Origin: Amphibalanus amphitrite
Taxonomy: Eukaryota > Arthropoda > Thecostraca > Balanomorpha > Balanidae
Direction of reading: 5' to 3'
Assembly: GCF_019059575.1 (NCBI RefSeq)
Contig: NW_024882868.1
Span: 62,001-126,000, forward strand
DNA length: 64,000 nt
Translations under genes and position numbers: made by a program
The notes under the pieces: model-generated
Told to the model about the DNA's origin: nothing
The model's database searches: none
Seen by the model: the letters and a program-made list of their open reading frames with translations, nothing else
Shown here: one piece after another, positions 22,301-33,750 of the stretch
How the letters are laid out: the number at the start of each line of letters is the position of its first letter
How positions within the stretch are numbered: the first letter of the stretch is position 1

Positions 22301-24687
22301 CCCGCCCTTGTTCCTGCTCCGCCCTGCCCCTGTCCCCTCTGCCGGGTCTGCCGGCGACCAAGACCTCCATCCCTGCCCATTTCCCTGCCCCTCTGGCTAG
22401 CCTGCCCGCGACCCAGACCTTCCTGCCCCTGTCCCCTGTGGATCCTCTGACGGACCTTCCGGCGACCGAGACCTCGTTCGGTGCCGGCTGGAGGCGCCGC
22501 CTATTGATCGGGCTGCTGGCCGTGCGCCTCGACCCGTCTCTGTCGACGATATTGGCTGACGCCGTCCGCTGCCAAACGGGCCGACGGCCGCCCATTGACG
22601 ACACTCGGATGGCGTCCGATGACGGCACGGTGCCGCACCGGCGAGTGAGGGTGGAGGTGATTGGGTGGGTGGAAGCGGATGTGAGGATGGGAAGGATATT
22701 TTGCTGCGTGTTTGTGAAGCTGTTTGGCTGAACTTATACATGTGCTTGACAGCTTTTACAACTTCTACTTCTGCCACTTTTTACCTACATTCTACTATGT
22801 TCTACAACTTTTAACTCTTCTTCATTCGACGCCCAGATCTTTTGAATATTTCTGACCTCTGAAAGACATGATGATGGTCATGATTTTTAGAAATGACAGG
22901 GAGGGTAATCGGTGACAGATATTTTTGGCTTGCGGTGTCATCGGTGCCAATTTCTTTGTGTTATTTTGAGTTTCAGCTGGTCTATTATCTTTTATTGTTT
23001 AACCGCAGTCCACAGCGATGTCCCCTCTGAACTACTCCCTACTATTGTCTCACTTATCAAATCATGCTGATTGCACGACAACTTTTTATGGCGGCTATAA
23101 ATTCGTCACACCAGCGAGTTGGACCACATCCCGAAGATAGCGATGTCGTCTTCCTTTATACCGGGGATGTTTGGTGTTGTAAAGCCCCACATGCGGCCAC
23201 AGAGACGCCATTGTTTTGGTTAGCACATTCTCAGCTCCTGGCTCATCGTTTTCCTTTGATAAACACGTTGTACGCTGTCCGCATTCCGAGTCAGGTTCAG
23301 TTTATTGACTTCTGTCTCAATGTTGTGACCGGGGCGATTGACGCAGTAGAACACCCAGCCGTGAGGCTGCCCGAGGCTTTACCTCGGAGCAAGAATAATT
23401 CTTAGCCTTTCCCTCATTCCTTTGTCTCCCAGTGTACAGTTTTATCATCACCAAACCCACTCGAGCCAGCTGGCGGTTGTAAGCAAGTTCCGGTGGCTCT
23501 GTAGCCAGTTGCGCTCCGCGGCTGCTTGTGACGTGTCTACATGATGTCACAGTGGGGCGCCCTTCCTGTGTGATACGCACAGCGGAGGGCCTCGCTGTGA
23601 CATCAGCCCACATTGCCATCACCCCGACCATCCCTACACGAAATGACACCACACTTTCGTGTCACTCCTGCGTGTACCCCGTTCCGTGACCCGCGGCGGC
23701 GTCGGTCCGGTTTGCTCCGGCTGTGTCCTGCTGTGCTGCGTGGTGATTGACCCAGAGTCAGCTGTGTGCCGGTTACGCCATCGGAGGGGGCGCAGCGGCG
23801 CTCGATCCGGGGGGGGGGGGGGGCGGAGGGGGGACCGAGTCGGGGCGTGGACTGGCCGTCGGTGGTGAGTAGTCGCATGATCTTTTATTTACGGAAGGAA
23901 GTACAAGGACGATGGAGCTGCTTTCCACGAGGTCAGTGGACTGCAAAGGCAGAAAAAGTCCTTGTCTGGGTGCCTGATGTGCCAGTAAAATCAAATGCCT
24001 TTTTTTCGAAAACATTGCAGAAATGAAAAAAAAGAAGTGAACCGGTTAGTTATAAAATGTAACGGTGCACGCCAAAGAAACCGAGAAACGCTTGCTTCCA
24101 CTTCGTTGGAGCCTTCTCTCCTCTTGGACCTTAGCTAAAAATATATCTTATTAAGGAGATTCCAACCGACGAATCGACAGAATGAATGAATGAATTGAGG
24201 AAACGTTGGGAAGGCAGTTTGAACAGAGGAAATTAAGCTCGTGGCCTTGGGCCCGTTCGCTGATGCAATGCGACTCCTGTATCATTAGCCTGATTTTTTT
24301 TTTTTTGCTTCATTCTGTTTTTACTGTGGACATAATGGACACTTAAGTGTTGTTTAGAGATCTCTGAAGGCCCCGATTTGCACTATAACGCCGGTAATAA
24401 AGACACATTATCCAACGTTATGGACACTCAACTCACCCTATTCTTCTCTAATGAAATGACACTTGTCTCGTTCAAGTCCCCGAAACAGTCTGTGTCCGCT
24501 GAACGCCTCAGTTGCGTGATATGACCCAACTTGACCTGAGTATCTGAAACAACCTGACCTGACGTGATAGGGTGACCCCCACGTTACTTGACAGAACACA
24601 ACTCATTCTAACCTGACCTAAACTCATCTGACCCGACCCAATCTGCCCTGAGTTGACCTGACAAATTCCCCTCTGTTTCCTCCACAG
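19397..24687 (+). other. Intron 5, 5.3 kb
   Basis: No exon is recognised. It includes a palindrome ACCCCGGCcgcGCCGGGGT near 21282, a pyrimidine-rich tract (21120-21500), a minisatellite (22190-22470), a long G-run at about 23808, and TGACCT-type repeat before exon 6. A two-copy motif ACTAAGCGGACCTG / ACTAAACGGACCTG (20505-20578) is too short to call. Confidence 0.65.
22190..22475. repeat. Minisatellite, about 5-6 diverged copies
   Basis: A unit of about 50-65 bp containing CTGCCCCTGTCCCCTCTG and GGCGACCGAGACCTCC-like segments recurs with substantial divergence. Its long open frames on both strands are repeat-driven. Confidence 0.6.
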
Positions 24688-24845
24688 AGGAACGCGACTT
24701 CCTCGAGAGTGATGACGTAGTGGAAATTAACGGCATCACCTTCAACAAGCCGTTCGTGGAGAAGCCGGTGTCGGCGGAGGACCACAACATCTACATCTAC
24801 TACCCGTCGTCGGCCGGCGGGGGCAGCCAGAGACTCTTCCGCAAG
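24688..24845 (+). CDS. PPIP5K: PPIP5K exon 6
   Basis: Enters in phase 1 after TCCACAG and encodes residues 195-247, including [20 protein letters not shown] and [15 protein letters not shown]. It ends in phase 0 at GTAGCG. This is the ATP-grasp core; lysines and glutamates of the [14 protein letters not shown] block bind ATP or substrate in the family. Upstream lies a run of CTGAC/CTAA-like motifs (24535-24660). Confidence 0.98.
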
Positions 24846-25777
24846 GTAGCGGAGGTAGAAATAGAGGGTGTGGGGGGGAAGTGGGTGTGTCGGAGAGAGG
24901 GGAAGGGGTTGGGGAAAGGGGGCACCGCTACAAGAACGTCAGAGGCAGGTCTGGGTGGATGCCGGATGGGTGTGGTAATTGGTTGGGATAACGTTTTGAC
25001 ATGACGTGCTGACACCCTGACAGAAGTGAATCCTTTCTTTATCCGGCGGGATGGATGGAATGGGTCGGTTGGGGAGGAGACGGGCGTGGATAAGGTGTCG
25101 ATCCGGTCACGTCGAGACGATGCCAGATTGGCGGTCGCGCTGCCAGACTGACGTAACTCGGGCGCTGTGTCGCGTCGGTTCGGTGATAGGTTAATGAAGG
25201 CGAGTGGGAGGGCCCGGCCCGGCTGGGTGTTCCGCCGGTGTCCGGTCTGCTGTCAGACGGAGCCGGTTCCGGTGCCCCCTCACCCCCCCCCCCTTCCCCT
25301 CCGCCGGTCGGGTTGCCAGAAACTGTCACACTCAGCGGCCATTGAACGGTGGCACTGTCAGAGTAGGGGCTTCACGGGCCAGCCAAGCGATTTATTTATG
25401 AACGACGGCTATCTATGGGTGACGTTTTTAGTGGAGCTCGGAAAAGACGTCTATTTTTGTACGTCCTGTCATAAAATGAAGATCTCGGGAACCAGCCTAG
25501 CGACATCTAAATGACCTATGCTGGGTTGACTTTTTTAGCCGAGCTGTTACCCGATGTCTATTTTTGTCAGTCGGAATCTAGGGGTGTCTGATCGCGTTAG
25601 TGAGGGCATTCCTTATGGGTTCGTCGTAGATCTTTTTGATCAGACCTTGGGGAACCATTAATTATTCAGTAATTCCTGTTTGCTATTCTGTCCGCGGATT
25701 CATATGCTGAAGTGGTGTTGACATGTCTCTGAAGTCCCGACTTCGGCTAGCTTACCACTTAACCATAGCTTTGAAAA

Positions 25778-27695
25778 TAGAGATGCCACAAATTTGCAAT
25801 TTCATTACCCGCCCCGCCCCGCAGCTACCCCTTGCCCAACCACAACTACCCGCAAGCTGATTTTGGCTGAGCCGAACCCGCAAAAAACCCGCAATTTTAA
25901 AAACCTGCTTTAGCAAGAAAAAAATACAGCTGGGTCAATGCTAGAGCTATATAAACCTTACTTGCTTCATTGCTGTGCAGAAAAAGACAGCCAAACAAAT
26001 AGTAAGGACTTGAAATTGCTATGCTAAGTCCTCAGGAAGTGCACACTGGATAGTGGAAAATGAATAATGCATCAATACATTTGAAATTCCTTTCTGAAAA
26101 GAGTTCAGTAAAATCTTTCTCTCACCTTCCCTTCAGCATTGGCTGAGGATCAAAATTTCACTCTGGCTCCCTCTCAATGTTAGGCTTCTGGAATGATATT
26201 GTTATCAAAATGAATGTTGATATAAAAAGATATGCGATTTCCAGTTAAAAATAAATAGTGACACGGTGAATAATGAGTATCCAGTCGATCTACACATAAA
26301 ACAAATAATGCAAAATCCCACCAAAAACCAACTAACCACCAATGAACCACGCATTTCTGGAAACATGCGTCAGAAGCGTCACCAACAGCTGATTGCAAGG
26401 AATGTTACAGCGACTAACCCCGCGTTCGATGTCTCTCGGACGACGAAGATTCTACGCTGTCCGGCCAATCACGATCCATAACCGCAGCCGAGCCCCCGCT
26501 GACCTAGAACATGATTGGCCGGACGACGAAGAATCTTCGTCGTCTGAGAGACATCGAACGCGGGGTAAATTATTGCGGCCGTAGTTAGTGCGAACTTGTT
26601 GCGAAAACACCGTTGTATAATGCATATTCATGTGCCATTCTGATAAAATTATTTTACACAACAGCTAAAGTTTTACAATTCAGAGGTTAATCACCGGTTA
26701 AGAATAAAGAGACAGTAAATGCTAAATTAAATGTAATAATCATATAGATGGTCTTGGTAATGCTCCCCGGCTGGTCCTCTCTCGGCATACAAATGGTAAG
26801 GACGTAAAAAGACAAAAGAAATAAATGCGACCAGCTACGTGGTTTTGTAAAATGTATAACTGCTATTTTGAGGTATTCAAAAACCAAGACAGAAAAATTG
26901 ATTGTAAAATTATTGCGTCATCAATGACAGCTTTCCTTCGCCTCAGAGACCAAAATTGACGCAGTCAAATGCCAATCCTTGTCAGAATGTCGGAAGTGCG
27001 CCAGTATTGTATTGCGTTATGTTTGGGCCGCATGCCAGTCAATATTTTGGTTTTTTGTAAGGGTAATTGGTGTGTTATTTTCGTAATAGGCATAGGGTGG
27101 AACAGAACATAGGATAGGTAATCAATGAATTTGCATCAACTTTTGTTTAGCTGATAGCTCTTTTTTATGCCGACCAGACGCAAATAAAGTAACATGTGGC
27201 ATTTGCTCTGATTTTCAACATCTCATGTCTGGGTTCTTCCATAATGTATAGTGCACACTGCACATAGACTTCAGTTCAGCTTCCTATAAGTTTGCTTTCA
27301 GGTTCTTTTATGTTTTATGGAATGCTTTCATCAGCATTTATTTATGCTTTGTAGTTGCTTGTACCCTGGTTTGGTCATTGCTAGATTGTGGAGTGTGGAT
27401 GCTATTGCTGGCTGTTTTCAGTTTTGCATTTGAAATGTGCTTCCTTGATATCTTTTTATATTTGGTTCTGTTTTAAAAGTTGTTTTGATGAATATTGTAT
27501 TGTTAAACTGAGCAAATGCACTGGGCATTGTGTTTTGTATCTAAAAAAAATAAAAAAATTAAATTTATAGGTTCTTAAGTCTGACCGCCAAATACCCGCC
27601 ACACGACAAGTTTTGCTTCTCGAACCCGCCAAAAACCCTGCGGGTTTTGAAAACCCGCAGAAAGCGGGTTCGCGGGTTCAAAAGTGGCATCTCTG
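25778..27695. mobile_element. Non-autonomous hAT-like element, perfect 8-bp TSD
   Basis: Terminal inverted repeats are (T/C)AGAGATGCCAC, left at 25778 and right ending 27695. They are flanked by identical TTTGAAAA at 25770-25777 and 27696-27703. CAGAG...-type ends plus 8-bp duplications are hallmarks of hAT. Subterminal ACCCGC / GCGGGT repeats are abundant at both ends. The AT-rich interior lacks a transposase. A long hairpin (26415-26568) is nested in it. Confidence 0.8.
26415..26568. repeat. Long perfect-stem hairpin (MITE or small-RNA precursor-like)
   Basis: Arms of about 58 nt (26416-26473 and 26511-26567) are nearly perfect inverted repeats. The left begins ACCCCGCGTTCGATGTCTC and the right ends with the complement. 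A loop of about 37 nt separates them. TAA and GGGGTAA edges hint at a mini-MITE inserted into the hAT element. Confidence 0.7.
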
Positions 27696-28132
27696 TTTGA
27701 AAATGTGACGGTCCTTACGTTCCTGTCATTTCACATTCATACCAGCGTGTTTTCATCTTTCTTCAGTTGCATCGCTAGATACCTTTACTTTCTATAGGAT
27801 CTCAACTTATTATCGATTGAGATTATCTTCTTGTTTTATCCTGTAATCACAAGTCTTGTCCAAGGACCAATCGTAATAAAGTTTTTAGTTGGTTTAATTT
27901 TTTTTTGCGTCTGGCTCCAGTGCTTATTGTGTACACTGACTTTGTGTGACCATCCAGAACACGATTATTGTGTGTCTGAATCGGACTCTGTTTTGTGTGG
28001 TTGTCTGGCAATGTGTTTACGGTTCTGGCTGGATATTGTGTGTCTGTTTTATGCAAAAATCTGTTGTCGCTCCTGTTTGTTTATAGTGCACGTATCTATG
28101 TGATATCTATGTGTCTGTTAGTTACATGTGTA

Positions 28133-29080
28133 GGGGAGAGTGGGGCACGTTCGTGTAAAAAATGGATAAATCCATATATCTGTTCCTCGGTTGGTGCAAT
28201 TGGAAAATTGTTGATTGTAGTATGGAAAGGAACTATTGCAGATATTTTCTTCTTTAAAAGTTATCCTCTAAAATTATCGCTTCTATTTTAAAACATGACT
28301 TTCAATAACTGAACGTTTGCACGAAACTGCCCCAGGTATGGGGCACATTCGTGCAAGGGGTGGGACACTTCTGTGCACCCTGCAAAGTTCGAGGAATTAC
28401 CGGGCATTACCAGAAATTTACCAATAGAAATTGGCAGGGGGTCATTTCACTTGATTTCTTTCGACAAGAATGCATTGCACAACATGTGTAGAAAGAATGG
28501 GCTGGCCAACAAGAGATGTGCCAACTGCCGGACTCCGTGACCTCGCCAATGTCGCGTGAATTACTTGTCACGACGTCGCAAGCAGCGGAGGCTGAGTCAG
28601 GCGAGCGTCATTAGTGAAACCTACTACAGATAAAGTCATAAATCGCAAAAACTAAAAAAAAAAAAATATGCACGAATGTGCCCCTAGGCAGTGCGTACAC
28701 GAACCTGCCCCACAACGTTATTTGTAATATATTTCAAAATTTCTTGTTGAAAAAATGACACTTTTTCAACAAACAAGTTTGCAGCAGTTCCGTGAATAGA
28801 GGGAGCTTCTTCGCCCCCAATTTTGAAAAGCTGAATCACATTTCCGAGTCAGGGTCACGAAAATGAATGATATGAGAAAAGTTTGGAAAGCTCACGAATA
28901 TTACAAATTCTGCGTTTTTATCAAGCATGACAGCAGGTACAGTGTTGTCTTCTACAGTAACCGAAGGGCGGCAATGATTGACATGTTTCCATAATTTACC
29001 TTGAGCTCGTGCAGTCACTCGTGCTCCCATAAACTGCTGAAAACGAATGTGCCCATGCACGAATGTGCCCCACTCTCCCC
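28133..29080. mobile_element. TA-flanked inverted-repeat element (mariner-like MITE)
   Basis: Ends GGGGAGAGTGGGGCAC and GTGCCCCACTCTCCCC form a 26-bp inverted repeat (one mismatch, counting TA), immediately bounded by TA at 28131-28132 and 29081-29082. TA target duplication is typical of Tc1/mariner. Subterminal CACGAATGTGCCCC motifs recur internally. No transposase frame is seen. Family assignment is tentative. Confidence 0.65.
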
Positions 29081-29092
29081 TATGTCTATGTT

Positions 29093-29275
29093 CTGTACAG
29101 ATCGGCAGTCTTCCTAATGTGTTCCGTCTACCGGGCATTGTATTCTGTGTTACGTCATGTTCTGTATTACTTTCCGTGTATTACGTTCTGTATAGATCGG
29201 CATCTACTCCAGCGTGTATTGTGCACCTGACTGTGTGTTTATATTCTGTGCAGATCGGCAGCCGCTCGAGCGTCT
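29093..29275 (+). repeat. Three copies of exon 7 acceptor/exon start
   Basis: TTCTGTACAG|ATCGGCAG (start 29101), TTCTGTATAG|ATCGGCA (29196) and the real TTCTGTGCAG|ATCGGCAG (29254) show progressive duplication. Use of the first acceptor would remain open and add 51 in-frame codons before the conserved sequence. Confidence 0.75.
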
Positions 29276-29355
29276 ACTCACCCGAGTCCCGGCTCCGGCG
29301 GACCGGCAGCTACATCTACGAGAACTTTATGCCCACGGACGGCACTGATGTGAAG
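29254..29355 (+). CDS. PPIP5K: PPIP5K exon 7
   Basis: Encodes [20 protein letters not shown] and [14 protein letters not shown] (residues 248-281), phase 0 at both ends, donor GTGAGG. This block is nearly invariant in animal PPIP5Ks and forms part of the ATP-grasp active site. The acceptor lies in a three-copy duplication. Confidence 0.98.
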
Positions 29356-31457
29356 GTGAGGCGGGGGAGACGGGGCCCACCTGTCAGTGCTAGCTAACAT
29401 ATAATTGATCACTGGTCTGGTGACAAGCTTGGTCACGAATTATGGGGGTTATTGGCTCTGTGAGGGACGAGGGATCGAGCCGTACGCACTACGCAGGCAG
29501 CTGCAAATCGGGCTAATTGATACCTCAGCCAATATCACTGACTACTGATAGTATTGCTGTCGTTGGGATTCACTGAAATCACTGAATGTCACTGAGAGCC
29601 CCTCAGAGTCGGACAGGGCGGGCGATATCGACCCGTCTCCTGACATCTCTCGTCGTTTCCATCTGTCTGTTGAGCCACCGTGTCGGCTGACGCAACTGAC
29701 AACTGCGGCGCAGGACTGACCAGCCGCTACCACGGCAGTCTCCGCCGTCCCTCGACACTACGACACCAGGAGCTCTCATCCTCTGAGACCTCGGGGGCGA
29801 CTCACTGTGGTGGCAAAGAAGCTGCTTCGGCTGGCCCTACTCGGAATGAGACAACCGCAGAGTCCGGGCATGGGACATCGTAGGGATTCTGGTGCGGGAA
29901 TAGTACGACGATCGGCAGTTGGTTTTCAAGCTCACTGCCGAGCTGCTGGCTTCTGAAGGATGGGAGGATGCCGTAGAATCCAACAGGCGCTGATGGAGAT
30001 GTGTTGCTGTTAGTGATTTGTTAGATTGGCAGTATAACAAGACTGTGAGGGCCAGCAGGGATCAGCGGTGAGTTGATTGATTTTGTCATGTGCCATTCGA
30101 ACAAACCTTGCTAACGATTTCAATGGAACATGCATACAAGATTGAACACTTGACCGGACTGGCCCGGTTTGATGTGGCTCACATGAAATATTGAACATCG
30201 AACTGGACTAGCCCGGTTTTACGCTGCTGCAATTGTCACTGCTCACGGCTAATTTATCTTTCATGTGCGCTCTGCGGATGGACACATCGGTGGCATTGGC
30301 TATTTATGGTGCTGGGAGTCGGGACCACAGTCACAGTTAAACGCTACAGGTAATTTCGTTCTGGACAGCATCGAGTTTGGTCGATGGGTCAACGCTCTGG
30401 CCGTTGCTCCCATTTGTGATCAATGCGCTGCGATTGCGACCATTTATATCGCTACTAATCCAGCAGCGGGCCAGCCAAACACCACAGCAGGCTGTTGCAA
30501 CTGAAACAAGCACAGATAGCGGTTTTTACAAAGGACATTTTAGCGGATTACAGAGGCTGAAAATAGCACATAGTTAGAGCGGGTGTTTCACAGAATATCA
30601 GCCGTCTTCAACTCAGCATTGCTGCTTTGTGCTTTGCCAGAATGGTAGCTTCATCGCAGTCGCTTTTACAGCTACGGCCGCCGAGCTGAATATCTCACAC
30701 AGCTTTACATGTCCGCTCATTACGTCCTCATATTGCACGCGGTTTCATTTCACTTAGCACGACTCGTATGGCTTACGTTTTGTAATGTTCCTCGGTAGGC
30801 ATCATTCTCTCCGTGCTATTTCCCTATCTAATTGCTAATGTTATATCCCGGGTCATCGAATATCCAAACTCCAGCTAGACAAGGACTTTGACTCTGCGCT
30901 GCCCTGTGTAGTGCTTTGGGTCGATGGGTGCACTCACCAGGCCCCCACCAGTCCCACCGAGAGTATGGCCACCAGGTCCGAGCCCCCATCAATTAGTACA
31001 GTCGGACTGACCGACGGACAGGCGGACGGGCGGTCGTTGGCAGTGCCGACCAGATGCGCAGAATCACGAGCTCGACGGCGCTGGGCACGATGCGTAGAAC
31101 TTCGTCGAACTGCGCAGGGCCTATTAGGCCCGTGGGTCAGGAGAACTGCCTCGTGGAAGCCATACGGACGCTCCCAAAGCACATGTCTGGCAAATGTCGG
31201 TGTCCCGATTTCGCGGTACGAGCACCGCGTGACGGCGAGTGACGGGCTGTCTGACGTTTGGTATGACGCCGCGCGGTGGTCAGCCGTTTAATGGCGGCAG
31301 ACGGGTGGCCGGTGTGTACAGATGACCTGGCTGATGTTATCTGACGTCAGACTGACGTAACGCTCAATTGCAGGCAAAGTTATCAGCTGCAGCTGTCTGG
31401 AAAATTCAGCCGGCTAGTTTGGCGCTTTATTTTACTTTCGAGAAATTGGATTATTAA

Positions 31458-32634
31458 CCCGCGCGGGGCTGGGGTCTCCAGCCGAACGCGCGGGGCTGGG
31501 GGGGGGGTAAATTTTACCCCCCCTGTTATCTCCCGAACTAATGGTCCGATTTGGAAAATTCAAACGCCAATCGAAAGCTCTCATCACGAACTACTAAAAA
31601 CATGTACTTAATTTAAAGTTTGAGGTCAAGGTCAAGGTCAGGTCAAGGGTACAAATTGCAAGTTTCTACAGTATCGGCCTTGCACCGTAGTTGCCGAAGA
31701 ATGGAGTCATGGACTGAGACTGATCGCCCAAAACGTGTTCTTAGGCTACCAAGACAATATTCGTTGCATACAATATCATTTAGAGGTCAAGGTCAAGGTC
31801 AGGTCAGGTCAGGTCAGGTCACCAAAAAAAAATATAGAAAAGGGCATGTGCGACACATGTTTTATGGGTCATTTTACTCATAGAATTCAATAGGCACACT
31901 CAATAAGTGATATGGACCACCTCTGGATGAATTTCAGGTCGAGGTCAGGTCAAGATCAGGTCAAGTGAGGTCAAATTTTGAAGTTGGTTGTTAAGGCCTA
32001 AAAAGGTGTCTATCTGATGCAGTTTTTCACGGCGAATCGAATGGTGCTATTTTTGTTTCCGTACGAGGTCTAGAACTTCCAAAAAAGTCATTTTTCAAAA
32101 ATTTTGTGTGTCGTGACGTCATAAAATTTTGAATAACTCCCACATTTTTGAACCGATTCTTCTAAAATTTGGTATGTAGGTGCACATAGACCACTTCTCT
32201 GACATATATTCCGGTTTTTTCGATAGACTCAAAATTTTGGATTTTATAATGATTTTCCCAAAAAAATCAGTTTTTTGAAAAAATTTAGGCCAAAATCCAA
32301 AATTTTCAAAAAACCGAGATAGCCATTTGATAGACAAAGTAAAATTACGTATAACCTTTTTTTGTTACGTCTTGATTCCTTTAAAAATGAAGATGTTACC
32401 GGCGTTTGAACTTTTGCCGTTTTTGAGGCGAAAATGGCGAACATGACGTCACTAAAACGTCAATTTCTCAAAAATTTTCCGACGGATTTCGCTCAAATTT
32501 TCAGGGAACGTGTCAAATTGATGTAAGAAAAGCTACTGAAAGTTTGGCGGCGCTGCGCGCCGCCGTTTTTGAGATATCGCAAAAATTCGCGAGGGGGGGT
32601 AAAATTTACCCCCCCCCCCCCAGCCCCGCGCGGG
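31458..32634. mobile_element. piggyBac-like non-autonomous element (TTAA-flanked)
   Basis: A perfect 17-bp inverted repeat, CCCGCGCGGGGCTGGGG, bounds the element. TTAA lies directly outside each end (31454-31457 and 32635-32638). TTAA target sites and CCC-starting ends are the piggyBac signature. A second copy of the terminal motif sits just inside the left end. The AT-rich interior carries AGGTC repeats and no transposase. Confidence 0.75.
31620..31965. repeat. AGGTC/AGGTCA tandem clusters
   Basis: Three clusters (about 31622-31648, 31783-31820, 31936-31973) consist of AGGTCA or AGGTC units head to tail. They resemble nuclear-receptor half-sites, but simple 5-6 bp slippage repeat within a transposon explains them. 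Confidence 0.6.
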
Positions 32635-33671
32635 TTAAATTTATCGAAGCTTCCCACGACATTGCAATGGAAATGATTAATTGAACAAAGAGCTAAACAA
32701 TGTATGCACCACTTTCGCTAGTATGTATTAAATTATTTGCAACATTCTACATTTAAGCTGCAACATCGTAACGTTTGGTTTGTGCAGAACACAAGGACAA
32801 TTGTGTAGCACGGACTCAGTACTGACCCGCCTAACTGTACAGTGATCGACGTGACATAGTGCTATCACTCCCTACTCTTGTGACTTGGGCCAGTCTAAGG
32901 ACCCGTCTCCGCATACGGTTATGACTTAAGCTAGTCTGAGGACTCGTCTCTGCTTCATAAGTGACCTGGGCCACTTAAAGGAGTCGTTACATCGTGACAG
33001 AGAAATGGTGCATAGCTACCAACTTCTGTGGCCGCGTGGGTTTCCAACGCTTCGGGAAGTCATGCCTTTCCGACCTTAGAAATTATGTAATACATACCGG
33101 CATAATCATTGGATAAGTTCGGTAACATCGGGTGCGTAGGCGGGCACTTTTATGTCAGTCAAGCGGGAGATTGACAAACTTTATGTCCGGGATACGGTGC
33201 CGGGTTCAGTCGGTACTTTCAGACTCACCAGGCAAAGGTTATTGATATCCCTAGAGGCATCTGACCTCCGTGGAGTCCAGACAGCCTCTCACGGCCAGTT
33301 CCGTGATGTGCTGTCGTTATACCCACACAGCTGAGATTTTGGCGCTGCGGTGTCATATCAGCCGCTGCGGCCGGCGGTCGTCACCACCAGCCCACCCATC
33401 CGTTCTGTTCCTTATGACTGTGCCGGCTGCAGGGGATCGGACGGCCATCGGACGGCCATCCGTCTGGGCGGCGGCACATGCGGCTGATTGCACCCAGCTG
33501 CCACCGGTGGCTGATCGTCCGCCAGCGCCGCGCGGCCAGCTCTCTGCCGCGCTCTCCCCTGGGAGGGCGGCTTCTTCTGCGCCGTTCCCCAGGGAAAGCG
33601 GCTCTGAAGGATAGGCGTGCTGCTATCCTCTGGGTCGGCTGGTCATTGCACGGATGTATCGCCCGTCTGTG

Positions 33672-33750
33672 CTTTCCTGGATAGAAACGAATAAACGGAT
33701 TCCTGGATAGAAACGAATAAACGAATTCCTGGATAGAAACGAAACGACGC
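33672..33750. repeat. Three-copy 28-bp tandem repeat
   Basis: CCTGGATAGAAACGAATAAA recurs three times with a near-28-bp period, the third copy truncated to GAAACGAAACG. Confidence 0.75.

Larger units (their letters stand above)
24846..29253 (+). other. Intron 6, 4.4 kb
   Basis: Almost half is two transposons: a hAT-like element (25778-27695) and a TA-flanked element (28133-29080). The second ends only about 20 bp before a duplicate acceptor of exon 7. No exon was found in the remainder. Confidence 0.7.

Noticed and set aside
31620-31973. AGGTCA direct repeats as ecdysteroid/nuclear receptor response elements
   Set aside because: They are inside a piggyBac-like element and consist of slippage-type AGGTC units. 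The reverse complement (TGACCT) is a common microsatellite elsewhere in the window.
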